64,000 nucleotides of DNA. Origin: Pedobacter sp014947265. GTDB taxonomy: Bacteria; Bacteroidota; Bacteroidia; Sphingobacteriales; Sphingobacteriaceae. The stretch covers positions 372,001 to 436,000 of the forward strand of contig NZ_JADCNK010000001.1 of the NCBI RefSeq assembly GCF_014947265.1, written 5' to 3'. The notes below the pieces were generated by a model. It searched no databases, was not told the DNA's origin, and worked only from the letters and a program-made list of their open reading frames with translations. Below, in pieces: positions 35,726 to 44,929 of this stretch. A program made the translations under genes and the position numbers. Position 1 is the stretch's first letter, and every line of letters begins with the position of its first letter.

Positions 35726-38098
35726 ATGGACTCACGTAGAGAATTTTTAAAAAAAGCGGCCTTGTTTGCCGGAGCCGCTGGCATGGCCAATACCTTACCC
35801 AGTTCGGTGCTAAAAGCTATGTCCATTAATCCAGAGCCTGGCAGTACATTTTACGATGCCGAACACATTGTTTTCCTGATGCAGGAAAACAGGTCCTTTG
35901 ATCACATGTTTGGTAAAATGAAGGGTGTACGCGGATTTAACGATCCCCATCCACACATTCAGCCTGATGGAAATAAAGTTTGGCTGCAAAAAGACGGGCA
36001 GGGCTATACGTACGCGCCCTTTCATGTGGATATTAACAAAACAAAAATTACCTGGCAGGGTGGTTTACCCCACTCATGGAATGACCAGGTGGCAGCTCGG
36101 AACGGCGGACGTTACGATAAATGGCTGCCTGTTAAAAGCCCAATGACGCTGGCTTATTACGATCGGAATGATATTCCTTTTTATTATGCTATGGCCGATG
36201 CCTTTACGATATGTGATCAGCATTTTTGCTCATCGTTAACCGGAACTACGCCAAACAGATTATTCTTTTTTACAGGAACCGTTCGTGGAGAAAAAAATGC
36301 AAATCAGATTGCGGTAGTTAATAACGATCAGGCTGAATCGCAAAATAATGTATTTGTAGACTGGCCAACTTTTCAGGAAACATTAGAAGATAATGGTATT
36401 GATTGGCGCATTTACCAAAACGAACTGTGGACCTCCAAACTTCCGGAAGGCGAAATAGACGATTGGTTGGGAAATTACGGTGATAATCCCGTTGAATACA
36501 TCAGCAGGCACAATGTTAAATTATCAGCTTATTTTAGAAAAAATGGCGATAATACGGTTAAACCGGCATTATCTGCTAAAGAAGTTCAGGAGAAATACGA
36601 TAAATTATCTCAAAAGGAAAAAAATCTGATCGATAAAGCTTTTACCACCAATACTTCTCAAAACGATTACTTAGAACTTGAACCTTTCACGTTTAAAAAC
36701 GATCAAGGCCAATCAGAAACTATAAATGTTCCGAAAGGAGATATTTTTCACCAGTTCAGAAAGGACGTAGATAGTGGAAAATTACCAACGGTTTCATGGT
36801 TAGTTGCACCTCAACGTTTTTCAGATCATACGAGTTCGCCTTTGTATGGAACATGGTATGTAAGTGAGGCTTTGGATATTTTAACTAAAAACCCTGAGGT
36901 TTGGAAAAAAACAATTTTTGTTTTAACCTATGATGAAAATGACGGCTATTTCGATCACCAGCCACCTTTTGTCGTTCCAAATCCAGATGATTCAACCGGA
37001 GGAAAGGTATCTGAAGGAATCAATTATGCCACCGATTTTGAAATAAGAAAAGGAAGTCCGATAGGCTTGGGTTACCGTGTACCTTTGGTCATTGCCTCAC
37101 CATGGAGTAAGGGTGGTTTCGTCAACTCGCAGATTTTCGACCATACTTCATCATTAATGTTTATGGAAAAATGGCTGGCTAAAAAAACAGGCAAAACCAT
37201 TAAAAGTAATAATATAAGTGATTGGAGAAGGAATGTCTGCGGCGATTTAACCTCAGTGTTTAGGCCGTATCATGGAGAAGAAATCAAATCTCCCGAACCC
37301 CTAAAACGCGATGTTGTGGTAACCAATATCGGAAATGCAAAAAATAAGCCTGCCCAGGTTGGCCCTACTGCACTCAATAAAACTGAAATTGCAAAAATAA
37401 ATAAATTCGAAGGCTTTTCTGCTGAAACATCTAATCATGCTCCTAAGCAGGAGAATGGAACGAAACATGCCTGTGCTTTGCCTTATCATTTAACGGTTGA
37501 TGCAAATTTGATTAACAATGAGATCGTACTTACTTTTCAGTCGGTAAAAACCTTGTTCGGTAGTGAAACAGAAACTGTTGGTGCGCCTTTCAATATGAAT
37601 ACCATTGCTAAATTTAAAGGTGTTGCAGGCAAAACATGGGCCTATGCCGTAAAAGCTGGCGACGTGTTAAAAGACAGCATTAAACTGGATGATTTTGATA
37701 ATGAAATTTATGATCTTACAGTAAGTGGTCCGAATGGTTTTTACAGGAATTTCATAGGCAGCAAAAAAAATCCATCTGTTGTTGTTAAAGTATATCCAGA
37801 GCAAGGTGGTTTGGTAAGCAAAAAACTTACGGGTAACCTGGTTTTTGCTATTGAGAACAAAGGCGCCAGCCTGGTAACACTACAAATTGTAGATAATAAA
37901 TACAAATCGGGAAGTAAAACAGTAACTATCAAGGCTAAATCAAGTATAAAGATCTCGTTTAATCTGGCTAAAAACGCCAATTGGTACGATTTCAGCATTG
38001 TGCAGCCTGGTAATGTAACATTTAAGCACCGTTATGCTGGTAAAATAGAAACCGGAGAAATCACCAAAACCGACCCGTATATGGGCAATGCACTATAA
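35726..38098 (+). CDS. Phosphocholine-specific phospholipase C, Tat-exported
   Basis: A 790-residue enzyme of the bacterial PLC/AcpA phosphoesterase family. A Tat signal is evident (SRREFLKKAALFAGAAGMA). The catalytic domain has HIVFLMQENRSFDHMFG (metal/nucleophile region), CDQHFCSSLTGTTPNRLFFF, SWLVAPQRFSDHTSSP and TYDENDGYFDHQPPFV; C-terminal repeats (from about residue 585, HACALPYHLTVDANLINNEI) are two DUF756-type domains common in this family. It should hydrolyse phosphatidylcholine or sphingomyelin to phosphocholine outside the cytoplasm. It follows the GDPD-GH16 gene by 106 bp on the same strand. Phospholipid specificity is inferred from family membership. Confidence 0.9.
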   Translation: MDSRREFLKKAALFAGAAGMANTLPSSVLKAMSINPEPGSTFYDAEHIVFLMQENRSFDHMFGKMKGVRGFNDPHPHIQPDGNKVWLQKDGQGYTYAPFHVDINKTKITWQGGLPHSWNDQVAARNGGRYDKWLPVKSPMTLAYYDRNDIPFYYAMADAFTICDQHFCSSLTGTTPNRLFFFTGTVRGEKNANQIAVVNNDQAESQNNVFVDWPTFQETLEDNGIDWRIYQNELWTSKLPEGEIDDWLGNYGDNPVEYISRHNVKLSAYFRKNGDNTVKPALSAKEVQEKYDKLSQKEKNLIDKAFTTNTSQNDYLELEPFTFKNDQGQSETINVPKGDIFHQFRKDVDSGKLPTVSWLVAPQRFSDHTSSPLYGTWYVSEALDILTKNPEVWKKTIFVLTYDENDGYFDHQPPFVVPNPDDSTGGKVSEGINYATDFEIRKGSPIGLGYRVPLVIASPWSKGGFVNSQIFDHTSSLMFMEKWLAKKTGKTIKSNNISDWRRNVCGDLTSVFRPYHGEEIKSPEPLKRDVVVTNIGNAKNKPAQVGPTALNKTEIAKINKFEGFSAETSNHAPKQENGTKHACALPYHLTVDANLINNEIVLTFQSVKTLFGSETETVGAPFNMNTIAKFKGVAGKTWAYAVKAGDVLKDSIKLDDFDNEIYDLTVSGPNGFYRNFIGSKKNPSVVVKVYPEQGGLVSKKLTGNLVFAIENKGASLVTLQIVDNKYKSGSKTVTIKAKSSIKISFNLAKNANWYDFSIVQPGNVTFKHRYAGKIETGEITKTDPYMGNAL

Positions 38099-38765
38099 AA
38101 ATCCCAAAAGCTATCGTTCGTACATATCTTTTTGCGTTTAATTTTTTAGGCATTTAGCTAGCTTCCTCAAATAACACATTGTTTTAACCGAAGAACGCCG
38201 TCAATCCCAAGGGCCGGAGAAATCAAAAAAACAGGTACAGAATAGAACAAATAGCATTGCCAAACCTAAAACGCAGTGGTTTTGTGTTCATAAACGCTAA
38301 TTTAAGTTTTAAAGAAGTATTGAACACAAAACGAAGTGCCACTGTTTTTTTGATGTGTAAAGGATTGTGTAAAAGGCCCATTGCTGGATTGACAGAGCGC
38401 TTTGGGTACTTTGGCGCTCCAAAGTACCATGCCACCGCGGCATAGAGCGGAAAAAAAATCAACATTTGTCTCCAAACTATAGTTTTTAAGTTCAAAGTTT
38501 GTTATTTGCATGAAAGATGCTGAAATAAATTCAGCATGACGATCGCCAAGGAATATGTGCTAAAACAAATACTAGTTAATTTAGATGTGTCCACACAATA
38601 GCTTAAAAAGGGGATGGCTTTTGAAAGAAACTATGTTTATTTGTATGGTATGCAGAGTAAACCGTCGATATATCAGGAAGCTATAATCTTGCTAATTACC
38701 TCCTTAAGCGATAACTAATTTTTATACCTGCTACTGGTGATTGTAGAGATAAAAAACGATTCAAA
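38099..38765. other. Gene-free stretch with inverted repeats
   Basis: No supportable gene; short overlapping frames on both strands show no similarity. It holds an inverted pair GGTTTTGTGTTCA (38278-38290) / TGAACACAAAAC (38321-38332), a perfect 10-bp hairpin GGTACTTTGG-CGCT-CCAAAGTACC (38405-38428), and a family C half unit (38517-38540). It is probably a repeat-rich remnant. Confidence 0.5.
38405..38428. repeat. Perfect hairpin GGTACTTTGG / CCAAAGTACC
   Basis: Ten-base arms around a CGCT loop inside a gene-free 667-bp stretch. No T-run follows, so it is not an ordinary terminator. Confidence 0.65.
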
Positions 38766-38794
38766 TAAAAAAGTCCCGGCAACAACCGGGACTT
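38766..38794 (-). terminator. Terminator of the DUF2911 gene
   Basis: Stem AGTCCCGG / CCGGGACT with a CAACAA loop. On the minus strand it is followed by six T. It lies 22 bp past the stop at 38816. Confidence 0.8.
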
Positions 38795-38815
38795 ATATTT
38801 TTATTTATTTTTAAC

Positions 38816-39385
38816 TTAAAAATTAATCGGCAATTCTACCTGCGTTCTGTCCCAGCCAATAACCAGATGAGCACCTCCATTAACCTCAATAAAGGTTAAC
38901 GAGAAATATTCGATCGGTTTAGCCAGGGTTTTTACCGGAACATTTACACGAACAATATCTTTAGCTTGATCGTAGGTAAAAGCACCCCATTTATCGGTTT
39001 CACTATTTACAATAATAGTCCAGGTATCTTTGTTAGGAATAGCGAATAGGCTATAGGTACCTGCTTTGATTTTCTTGCCGCCAATGCTTACTTTTTTGAA
39101 GAAACGAACTTCTGTACTTTCGTTCGCGCCAAAACGCCAAACATTACCATATTGTTCTAAAACGCCAAAAATATCACGTCCTTTCTTTTGTGGGCGCGAG
39201 TAAACAATCTTTATAATCGGTTTTGTTGGATCTCCGGCTTTTGCCTTTGGGACATTAAGCGGAAAATAAACAATGTCTGCAGGACTTGGGTCTGCAGCAG
39301 GAAATTTTACTTCAGCGGGAGAGGCTTGTTGGGCCCTGGCGCTAAAACAAAAAAGAGCGAAAACAACAATGAAGATATTTTTCAT
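38816..39385 (-). CDS. DUF2911 family exported protein
   Basis: About 189 residues from the ATG at 39385 (MKNIFIVVFALFCFSARAQQ), which is a clear signal peptide; the frame opens 33 bp earlier. The mature part holds the DUF2911 signature: IKIVYSRPQKKGRDIFGVLE, QYGNVWRFGANESTEVRFFK, IKAGTYSLFAIPNKDTWTII and a beta-sandwich tail ending GWDRTQVELPINF. DUF2911 is widespread in Bacteroidota, periplasmic and of unknown function. A strong terminator follows. The next gene upstream, a small membrane protein, ends 132 bp away. Confidence 0.88.
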   Translation of the reverse strand: MKNIFIVVFALFCFSARAQQASPAEVKFPAADPSPADIVYFPLNVPKAKAGDPTKPIIKIVYSRPQKKGRDIFGVLEQYGNVWRFGANESTEVRFFKKVSIGGKKIKAGTYSLFAIPNKDTWTIIVNSETDKWGAFTYDQAKDIVRVNVPVKTLAKPIEYFSLTFIEVNGGAHLVIGWDRTQVELPINF

Positions 39386-39517
39386 TTGTAGGTTTTTGTT
39401 TTCAGTTGCGATGAGCATTCATGATTTTACAGTCATTTGTAAAATCATAACGGTCTCATTTGCTGTTGGATTAATTTTAAATCCTTAAAAGAATCTAGTT
39501 GTATAAGGGGCTAAAAA

Positions 39518-39703
39518 CTAGTATTTTCTTCCTTTTACGATAGCGTTTAAAAATAAGCCTGCTGTTAACAAACCTAAAACACCACCTAATAAAGCGAAAA
39601 TATAGTTTTGCGTAATGATTGCTCCAGTTAGAACTCCGAAGAATAAACCTAAAGCATAATATAACCAGTTGAAATTATTGCTGCTGTTCTCTTGTACACT
39701 CAT
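39518..39703 (-). CDS. Small two-helix membrane protein
   Basis: A 61-residue protein: a short polar N-terminus (MSVQENSSNNFNW), then two hydrophobic stretches (YYALGLFFGVLTGAIIT and IFALLGGVLGLLTAGLFLNA) and a basic end, KGRKY. Glycine-rich helices suggest a packed hairpin in the inner membrane. No family is recognised. A TAnnTTTG match upstream and a separate reading frame with consistent codon use support it as real. Function unknown. Confidence 0.6.
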   Translation of the reverse strand: MSVQENSSNNFNWLYYALGLFFGVLTGAIITQNYIFALLGGVLGLLTAGLFLNAIVKGRKY

Positions 39704-39722
39704 GTTTTCTGTTATTTGGAGG

Positions 39723-39730
39723 CAAAGTTA
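39723..39730 (-). promoter_or_regulatory. Candidate -7 element for the small membrane protein
   Basis: TAACTTTG on the minus strand, 20 bases before the ATG at 39703. Confidence 0.4.
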
Positions 39731-39877
39731 GTATTTATTTTAAATTTTAATTTGTCATTATGTCTAAATTATAATTAATTATCAATTCCAGCCCATCTGT
39801 AATCAATATCTCTCTTCTGACGGCTCTCACCCTAATCCGGTAGCTATCGGATTTATGACAGAATCCATTAACACGGC

Positions 39878-39946
39878 CGTCATTCCCGCGCAGGCGGGAA
39901 TCTTAAAGCACTTGCATTACGATTCCCAATCGAGTTGGGAATGACG
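39878..39946. repeat. Dispersed palindromic repeat, family B copy 2
   Basis: CGTCATTCCCGCGCAGGCGG then GAAT, closing with ATTCCCAATCGAGTTGGGAA and TGACG. It is the reverse orientation of 1646-1727. It occupies the centre of the 419-bp gap before the tetR gene; no gene is seen in that gap, and its right end holds the efflux promoter. Confidence 0.82.
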
Positions 39947-40074
39947 ATCTCGTGCAGCCTGCCAGGGTTACGAAGATCACATCTAGTAAAAGAGCTTATT
40001 TCATTGCCTAGCGTGATTATTTTATTCTAATAATTAGGGTTTTATCAAGAGAATGTAAAAGAAGTAGGTAAACA

Positions 40075-40107
40075 TTTGGAAGTTAATCAATCGTTTGATT
40101 AATTTTG
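40075..40107 (+). promoter_or_regulatory. Promoter of the tetR-efflux operon
   Basis: TTTG at 40075-40078 and TAATTTTG at 40100-40107 are separated by 21 bp, a full match to the Bacteroidota consensus TTTG-N19/21-TAnnTTTG. The ATG follows 15 bases later. Confidence 0.85.
40083..40102. promoter_or_regulatory. Palindromic operator for the TetR repressor
   Basis: TTAATCAATCGTTTGATTAA, a 20-bp palindrome with one mismatched pair, sits between the -33 and -7 elements and covers the first bases of the latter. Size, symmetry and position are those of a TetR-type autorepression site. Confidence 0.8.
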
Positions 40108-40122
40108 TGCCGTTAAAAAGAA

Positions 40123-40749
40123 ATGAAAACAGAAAAAGTAGATAAAAGACAGGCCATTCTTGAGGCAGCTGAAAAGCTGTTTTGCGAGACGGGGTACGAA
40201 GGTACTTCCACCCGCCAGATTGCTAAGGAATCTGGAGCGAACATGGCGATGATAAATTATTATTTCGGTTCTAAAGAAGGGGTTTTTGTGGAGATTATGA
40301 ACGAGCGTATTGCTGGTTTTACTTCTCAGTTAAAAATCATCAATGAAGATAAGATTTCGGCATTAGAAAAATTGCACAAGGTTATAGAGGGCTATGTAAA
40401 TAGGATATTGAATAACACCGCATTTCATAAAATGATGCACAGAGAATTGTCTTTAACCCAAAGGCCAGAAATGTATGATAAGATTAAGGATGCCATGAGC
40501 CACAACATGCAGATTATCGATCGAATTATCACAGATGGGATTGAAGATGGCAGCTTTAACAAGGTAGATGTACGGATGGTGATCGCTACCATTATGGGCA
40601 CTATAACCAATATTGTTATTTCCCCCCATAAGGTAATGTCATGTTCAAACTTCGACCTGAACAACCCGAAAGACAAAAAAATTATTAAAGACAGGGCGGT
40701 TGCCCACTTACAAGATCTAACAACAGTTTATTTAACAACAAAAAGATGA
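40123..40749 (+). CDS. TetR/AcrR family repressor of the efflux operon
   Basis: A 208-residue regulator. The N-terminal HTH covers about residues 8-55, with RQAILEAAEKLFCETGYEGT and STRQIAKESGANMAMINYYF, the classic TetR_N pattern ending SKEGVFVEIM. The remainder is an all-helical ligand-binding domain. It is the first gene of a four-gene operon with TolC, HlyD and MFS genes; its stop overlaps the next start by four bases (ATGA). A palindrome inside its own promoter indicates negative autoregulation relieved by a pump substrate. The inducer is unknown. Confidence 0.93.
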   Translation: MKTEKVDKRQAILEAAEKLFCETGYEGTSTRQIAKESGANMAMINYYFGSKEGVFVEIMNERIAGFTSQLKIINEDKISALEKLHKVIEGYVNRILNNTAFHKMMHRELSLTQRPEMYDKIKDAMSHNMQIIDRIITDGIEDGSFNKVDVRMVIATIMGTITNIVISPHKVMSCSNFDLNNPKDKKIIKDRAVAHLQDLTTVYLTTKR

Positions 40750-42065
40750 TACCCAAATCGATTAGATTAATGCTTGTGGCATCATTAATTCCGGCAGCTT
40801 TATTTGCACAGAGCAGCAAGGAATTAAATATCAACCAGGCAATAGAACTTGGCATAGCCAATAGTAAAAACTTAAAACTTTCTCAGAACAAAATTGATCA
40901 GGCTGTTGCAAAGTTGGAGGTAGTTAAAGACAATGCTTTACCAACCGGAAATGCAAGTTTTATATACAACCACGCTGAAATCCCTACCACTACTTTTACT
41001 TTACCAGGTAGCGAATCTTCTCTTCGCCTGCCTAAAAGAGCCGATGCTTTTGTCGGAACTGCTGCAGTACAGGAACTCGTTTACGGTGGTGGTAAATTAA
41101 AATATGCAAAAGAATCGACCAAATTATTGGCAGAGGTTGCACGTTTGGATGCCGATAAGAGTAAGGAAGAGATCACTTACGCAGTTATCAATACCTACTA
41201 TTCTTTATATAAGGTTTTACAGAGTAGAAAAGTGGTTGATCAGAATTTAGAATCAATTGCTGCACAAATTAAACAGGCACAACGTTTCTTCGAGCAGGGC
41301 ATTGTAACCAAAAATGATGTGTTGCGTTTTCAATTGCAGCAGGCAAACGTGACGTTAACCCAAATGGACATCGAGAGCAACCGTAAAGTAATCAACTATA
41401 ATTTAGATATTCTTTTAGGTTTACCAGAAGATACCGAAGTTATAACTGTTGACCCAACCTTAGGCTTAAAAACACCGGGTTCGTTAAATGAATACATCGG
41501 TCAGGCTTTCGCTAACCGTCAGGAATTAAAACAACTTGATATTCAGAACAAAGTGGCCGATTTTAACATCAAAACCATTAAGGCAAATACTTTACCTACC
41601 GTTGGAGTTGGTGCAAACCTTTATTACATTAACCCAAGCGGTAACTTTATTCCGCCGGCAAACCAATATTTAATGCCGATTACTTTAGGTGCAACGGTTT
41701 CCTGGAATTTCGGAAACCTTTGGACCAATAAAAATAAAGTAAGCCAGGCAAAAATTGAACAAAGCGAAATTACTATTCAGAAGGATATTTTATCTGATCA
41801 GGTAAAAACCGACATCAACAAAAACTTTCAAAATTACCAGGTGGCCATGAACAAAATCCAGGTTTTGGAAACGTCAATTGCACAGGCTACCGAAAACGAT
41901 AAATTATTGGCATCGAAATATAAAAACAATGTGGCTTCGGTTACCGACCGCATTGATGCTGAAACCTTATTATATCAGGCAAAAATAAACTTGGAGATAG
42001 CTAAGGCAGATGCAGGTTTGGCTTACTATACCTTATTAAAATCAACAGGAAAAATAACGCAATAA
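40746..42065 (+). CDS. TolC family outer-membrane efflux protein
   Basis: A 439-residue outer-membrane factor with a signal peptide (MIPKSIRLMLVASLIPAALF, cleaved after FAQ). It has the duplicated TolC layout: N-terminal repeat NINQAIELGIANSKNLKLSQ with long helices, and a second copy from about residue 235 (LNEYIGQAFANRQELKQLDI). It forms the trimeric channel-tunnel of a tripartite pump. The gene overlaps tetR and is 8 bp ahead of the HlyD gene. No lipobox is seen, so it is probably not a lipoprotein. Confidence 0.92.
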   Translation: MIPKSIRLMLVASLIPAALFAQSSKELNINQAIELGIANSKNLKLSQNKIDQAVAKLEVVKDNALPTGNASFIYNHAEIPTTTFTLPGSESSLRLPKRADAFVGTAAVQELVYGGGKLKYAKESTKLLAEVARLDADKSKEEITYAVINTYYSLYKVLQSRKVVDQNLESIAAQIKQAQRFFEQGIVTKNDVLRFQLQQANVTLTQMDIESNRKVINYNLDILLGLPEDTEVITVDPTLGLKTPGSLNEYIGQAFANRQELKQLDIQNKVADFNIKTIKANTLPTVGVGANLYYINPSGNFIPPANQYLMPITLGATVSWNFGNLWTNKNKVSQAKIEQSEITIQKDILSDQVKTDINKNFQNYQVAMNKIQVLETSIAQATENDKLLASKYKNNVASVTDRIDAETLLYQAKINLEIAKADAGLAYYTLLKSTGKITQ

Positions 42066-42073
42066 ATACAGCA

Positions 42074-43111
42074 ATGACAACTGAAAAGAAAAAAAAGAAC
42101 ATAGTAGTACCCATCATTTTAGGTGTTTTACTAGTAATAGGTGTAATCTTCGGGATTATAGAATGGAATTATTATAGCAAACACGTAGATACGGATGATG
42201 CTCAGATTGATGGTGATATCAGTCCTGTTGTTGCGCGTGTTGGTGGTTATGTTAAAGACATTAATTTCGAAGAAAATACACATGTAACCGAAGGACAGAT
42301 CTTGGTAAAACTTGACGATAACGATTACAAAGTGAAATTAGAGCAGGCACAATCTGGCCAAAAAGGAGCGAGTGCAGGTGTAGGAGTAGCGCAATCGCAA
42401 ATTATCGCAACTCAGGCAAATACCAGTACTGCAAAAGCAAACGTAGCTGCGGCAAGGGTTAAATTAAACCTGGCCAATAAGGATTACGAACGTTATGCAA
42501 ACCTTGTAAAAGACGGATCTATTACCCAACAAGCTTTCGATCAGGCTAAAGCCTCAAAAGAATCTGCGCAGGCAGCTTATCAGGCAGCAACTGATCAATA
42601 CAATGCTGCGGTTAAACAAGTTGGTACTACACAATCACAATTGGCTGTAAGCAGCAATGTAATCAGCCAACGCCAGAGTGATATCGATTTTGCTAAACTT
42701 CAATTATCTTATACGGATATCAAAGCACCGGCTACAGGTATTGTTTCTAAAAAGAATGTTCAAAAAGGACAATTGGTTCAAGCTGGTCAGTCTTTATTCT
42801 CTGTCGTAAACGACGGAAGTATTTATGTAACTGCGAACTTTAAAGAAACCCAACTGGAGAAAATCAAAGAAGGCTCTAAAGTAGAAATCGAAGTTGATGC
42901 CTATCCAAATGAAAAAATTGAAGGTGAAGTGTATAATTTCTCTCCAATTACCGGAGCAAAAGGATCTTTATTGCCTCCTGATAATGCTACCGGGAACTTC
43001 GTTAAAGTTGTTCAACGTATTCCGGTAAAAATCAAAATCCATCCATCAAAAGAACTGTTGGCTAAATTACGTCCAGGAATGAGCGTTAAAGCTTCTGTTT
43101 CTACTAACTAA
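42074..43111 (+). CDS. HlyD/EmrA family membrane fusion protein
   Basis: A 345-residue periplasmic adaptor anchored by one N-terminal helix (residues 10-28, NIVVPIILGVLLVIGVIFGI). The VDTDDAQIDGDISPVVARVG segment begins the lipoyl/barrel-sandwich domain, a long coiled coil (about 85-200) follows, and the second lipoyl half LSYTDIKAPATGIVSKKNVQ leads to a beta-barrel domain with RIPVKIKI. This is the EmrA/VceA-type partner of DHA2 MFS pumps and links the inner-membrane pump to TolC. It is tightly spaced between the TolC and MFS genes (8 bp each side). Confidence 0.94.
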   Translation: MTTEKKKKNIVVPIILGVLLVIGVIFGIIEWNYYSKHVDTDDAQIDGDISPVVARVGGYVKDINFEENTHVTEGQILVKLDDNDYKVKLEQAQSGQKGASAGVGVAQSQIIATQANTSTAKANVAAARVKLNLANKDYERYANLVKDGSITQQAFDQAKASKESAQAAYQAATDQYNAAVKQVGTTQSQLAVSSNVISQRQSDIDFAKLQLSYTDIKAPATGIVSKKNVQKGQLVQAGQSLFSVVNDGSIYVTANFKETQLEKIKEGSKVEIEVDAYPNEKIEGEVYNFSPITGAKGSLLPPDNATGNFVKVVQRIPVKIKIHPSKELLAKLRPGMSVKASVSTN

Positions 43112-43119
43112 TTACTATA

Positions 43120-44667
43120 ATGGCCGAAGTAGGTTTAAAAAAGTGGATTATTACGTTTACGGTTATCACAGCGTCTCTTTTGGAGCTGATTGATACAACC
43201 ATCGTAAATGTAGCAATTCCTCAAATACAGGGAAACCTGGGCGCAACTCTCGAGGATGTGGCCTGGTTATCTACTGGCTACGCCGTTGCGAACGTAATCA
43301 TCTTGCCAATGTCTGGATGGTTAGGAAGTCGTTTCGGGCGTAAAAATTATTTCTTAACCTCCATCATCGTTTTTACACTCGTTTCATTTTTGTGCGGTAA
43401 CGCAACATCATTAAATGAGCTGATTTTATTCAGGATTATTCAGGGATTGGCCGGTGGTGGATTAATATCAACAGCACAAGCCATTTTAATTGAAACCTGG
43501 CCGCGTGAAGATGTGGGTATTGCAACAGCTCTATTTGGTTTAGGTGCGGTTGTGGGACCAACAGTTGGGCCAACAATTGGTGGTTATATCTTAGAAATAG
43601 CAGATTGGCCCTGGATTTTTTATGTGAATATTCCCGTCGGGATACTCGCCGCGTACTGTACCATAACCTTTATTCGAGAGACGCCCAAGGACGGGCAGGG
43701 AAAACCAGTCGATTGGTGGGGTATTGCATTATTAGCTATCGCGGTTGGAAGTTTACAAACCTTGTTAGAAAAAGGAGAAAGCGAAGATTGGTTCTCTACA
43801 CCATATATCGTGGCATTAGCTATAGCATCTGTTTTTGGTTTGCTTTTGTTTATTTGGAGAGAAACAACAACAGAATTTCCTATCGTTAATCTTAAGATTA
43901 TGAAAAAGAGAAGTTTCTCAATTGGGATGTTTACTTCCTTTATTTTAGGATTTGGATTGTACGGTTCGGTATTCGTTTTTCCGGTTTTTGCGCAAAATCT
44001 TTTAGGTTTTACGCCTTTGCAAACAGGAAAGCTATTTATTGCAGGAGGTATTTGTACCATTTCGATGATGCCGTTTATTGGTATTATGCTTAAAAAGGGC
44101 GTACCAGCACAATTTATGGCAACAGGAGGGATGTTTTTATTCTTTGTTTTCTGTTGGATGTTGAGCAAGTCTACATTAGCTTCCGGAACAGGAGATTTCT
44201 TTTGGCCGCTGGTAATTAGAGGATTTGGAATGGCGCTGCTATTTGTTCCGCTAACAACTTTAGCAATGCAAGATTTAAATGGACCAGAAATTGGACAAGG
44301 TTCCGGATTAAACAATATGAGCAGACAGCTGGGCGGTTCTTTTGGTATCGCAGCTTTAACAACACTAATTCACATACGTGCGGGTTTCCATAGAAGTAAT
44401 TTGTTAACCAACATTAACGAATACAATCCTGCATTTACTCAAAAACTAAATGGTCTGGTTCATACTTTTATGGCTAAAGGTTCATCATTTGTAGACGCAA
44501 AACTAATGGCGATGAAAGCAATTGAAGGTTCGGTAATTAAACAAACCATGCTGCTTACTTATAACGATGCTTATTGGGTTGCAGGATTGATTATGTTATT
44601 CTCTATACCTTTATTATACCTTCAGAAATTTAAGAAAAATGCAAACATTGTTACAGATGCGCATTAA
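43120..44667 (+). CDS. DHA2 family MFS drug efflux transporter (EmrB-like)
   Basis: A 515-residue inner-membrane antiporter with about 14 transmembrane helices. Motifs of the DHA2 group: LELIDTTIVNVAIPQIQGNL (motif D1), WLGSRFGRKNYFL (motif A), GLAGGGLISTAQAILIETWP and GLGAVVGPTVGPTIGGYILE (motif C). With its EmrA-like and TolC partners it should export hydrophobic or weak-acid toxins by proton exchange directly across both membranes. It is the last gene of the operon and is followed by a terminator. Confidence 0.94.
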   Translation: MAEVGLKKWIITFTVITASLLELIDTTIVNVAIPQIQGNLGATLEDVAWLSTGYAVANVIILPMSGWLGSRFGRKNYFLTSIIVFTLVSFLCGNATSLNELILFRIIQGLAGGGLISTAQAILIETWPREDVGIATALFGLGAVVGPTVGPTIGGYILEIADWPWIFYVNIPVGILAAYCTITFIRETPKDGQGKPVDWWGIALLAIAVGSLQTLLEKGESEDWFSTPYIVALAIASVFGLLLFIWRETTTEFPIVNLKIMKKRSFSIGMFTSFILGFGLYGSVFVFPVFAQNLLGFTPLQTGKLFIAGGICTISMMPFIGIMLKKGVPAQFMATGGMFLFFVFCWMLSKSTLASGTGDFFWPLVIRGFGMALLFVPLTTLAMQDLNGPEIGQGSGLNNMSRQLGGSFGIAALTTLIHIRAGFHRSNLLTNINEYNPAFTQKLNGLVHTFMAKGSSFVDAKLMAMKAIEGSVIKQTMLLTYNDAYWVAGLIMLFSIPLLYLQKFKKNANIVTDAH

Positions 44668-44708
44668 AATTTGCAAAGAAATGCCTTAAATAATGGCAAA
44701 AAATAAAA

Positions 44709-44742
44709 ACAGCCGGTGTGTTTTATTACATCGGCTGTTTTA
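44709..44742 (+). terminator. Terminator of the efflux operon
   Basis: An 11-bp stem ACAGCCGGTGT / ACATCGGCTGT (one G-U pair) followed by TTTTA, 41 bp after the MFS stop. The rest of the 262-bp gap to ppc is AT-rich with no gene. Confidence 0.8.
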
Positions 44743-44929
44743 ACCCAAAAAATTAACAATCAATGCAATGCCCTTAAACATTGCAAATGTTCTTACTTAA
44801 CCACATCGTGGCCAAATAAGATTTTAAAATTAAAATTTATTCTACAATTTTCCAAATTGTAAGCAATAGAATTTTAATACCTTATGCATTTTTTGTAGTA
44901 TTACGCTATACAAAAATATTGCCTAAGCT

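Noticed and set aside
38223..38511. Short overlapping frames on both strands in the gene-free stretch after the phospholipase C gene
   Set aside because: They translate inverted-repeat DNA, have no conserved motif, and contradict one another on opposite strands.
43620..44315. A 231-codon frame antisense to the MFS transporter gene
   Set aside because: The sense frame has clear transporter motifs; the antisense frame is a codon-composition shadow.
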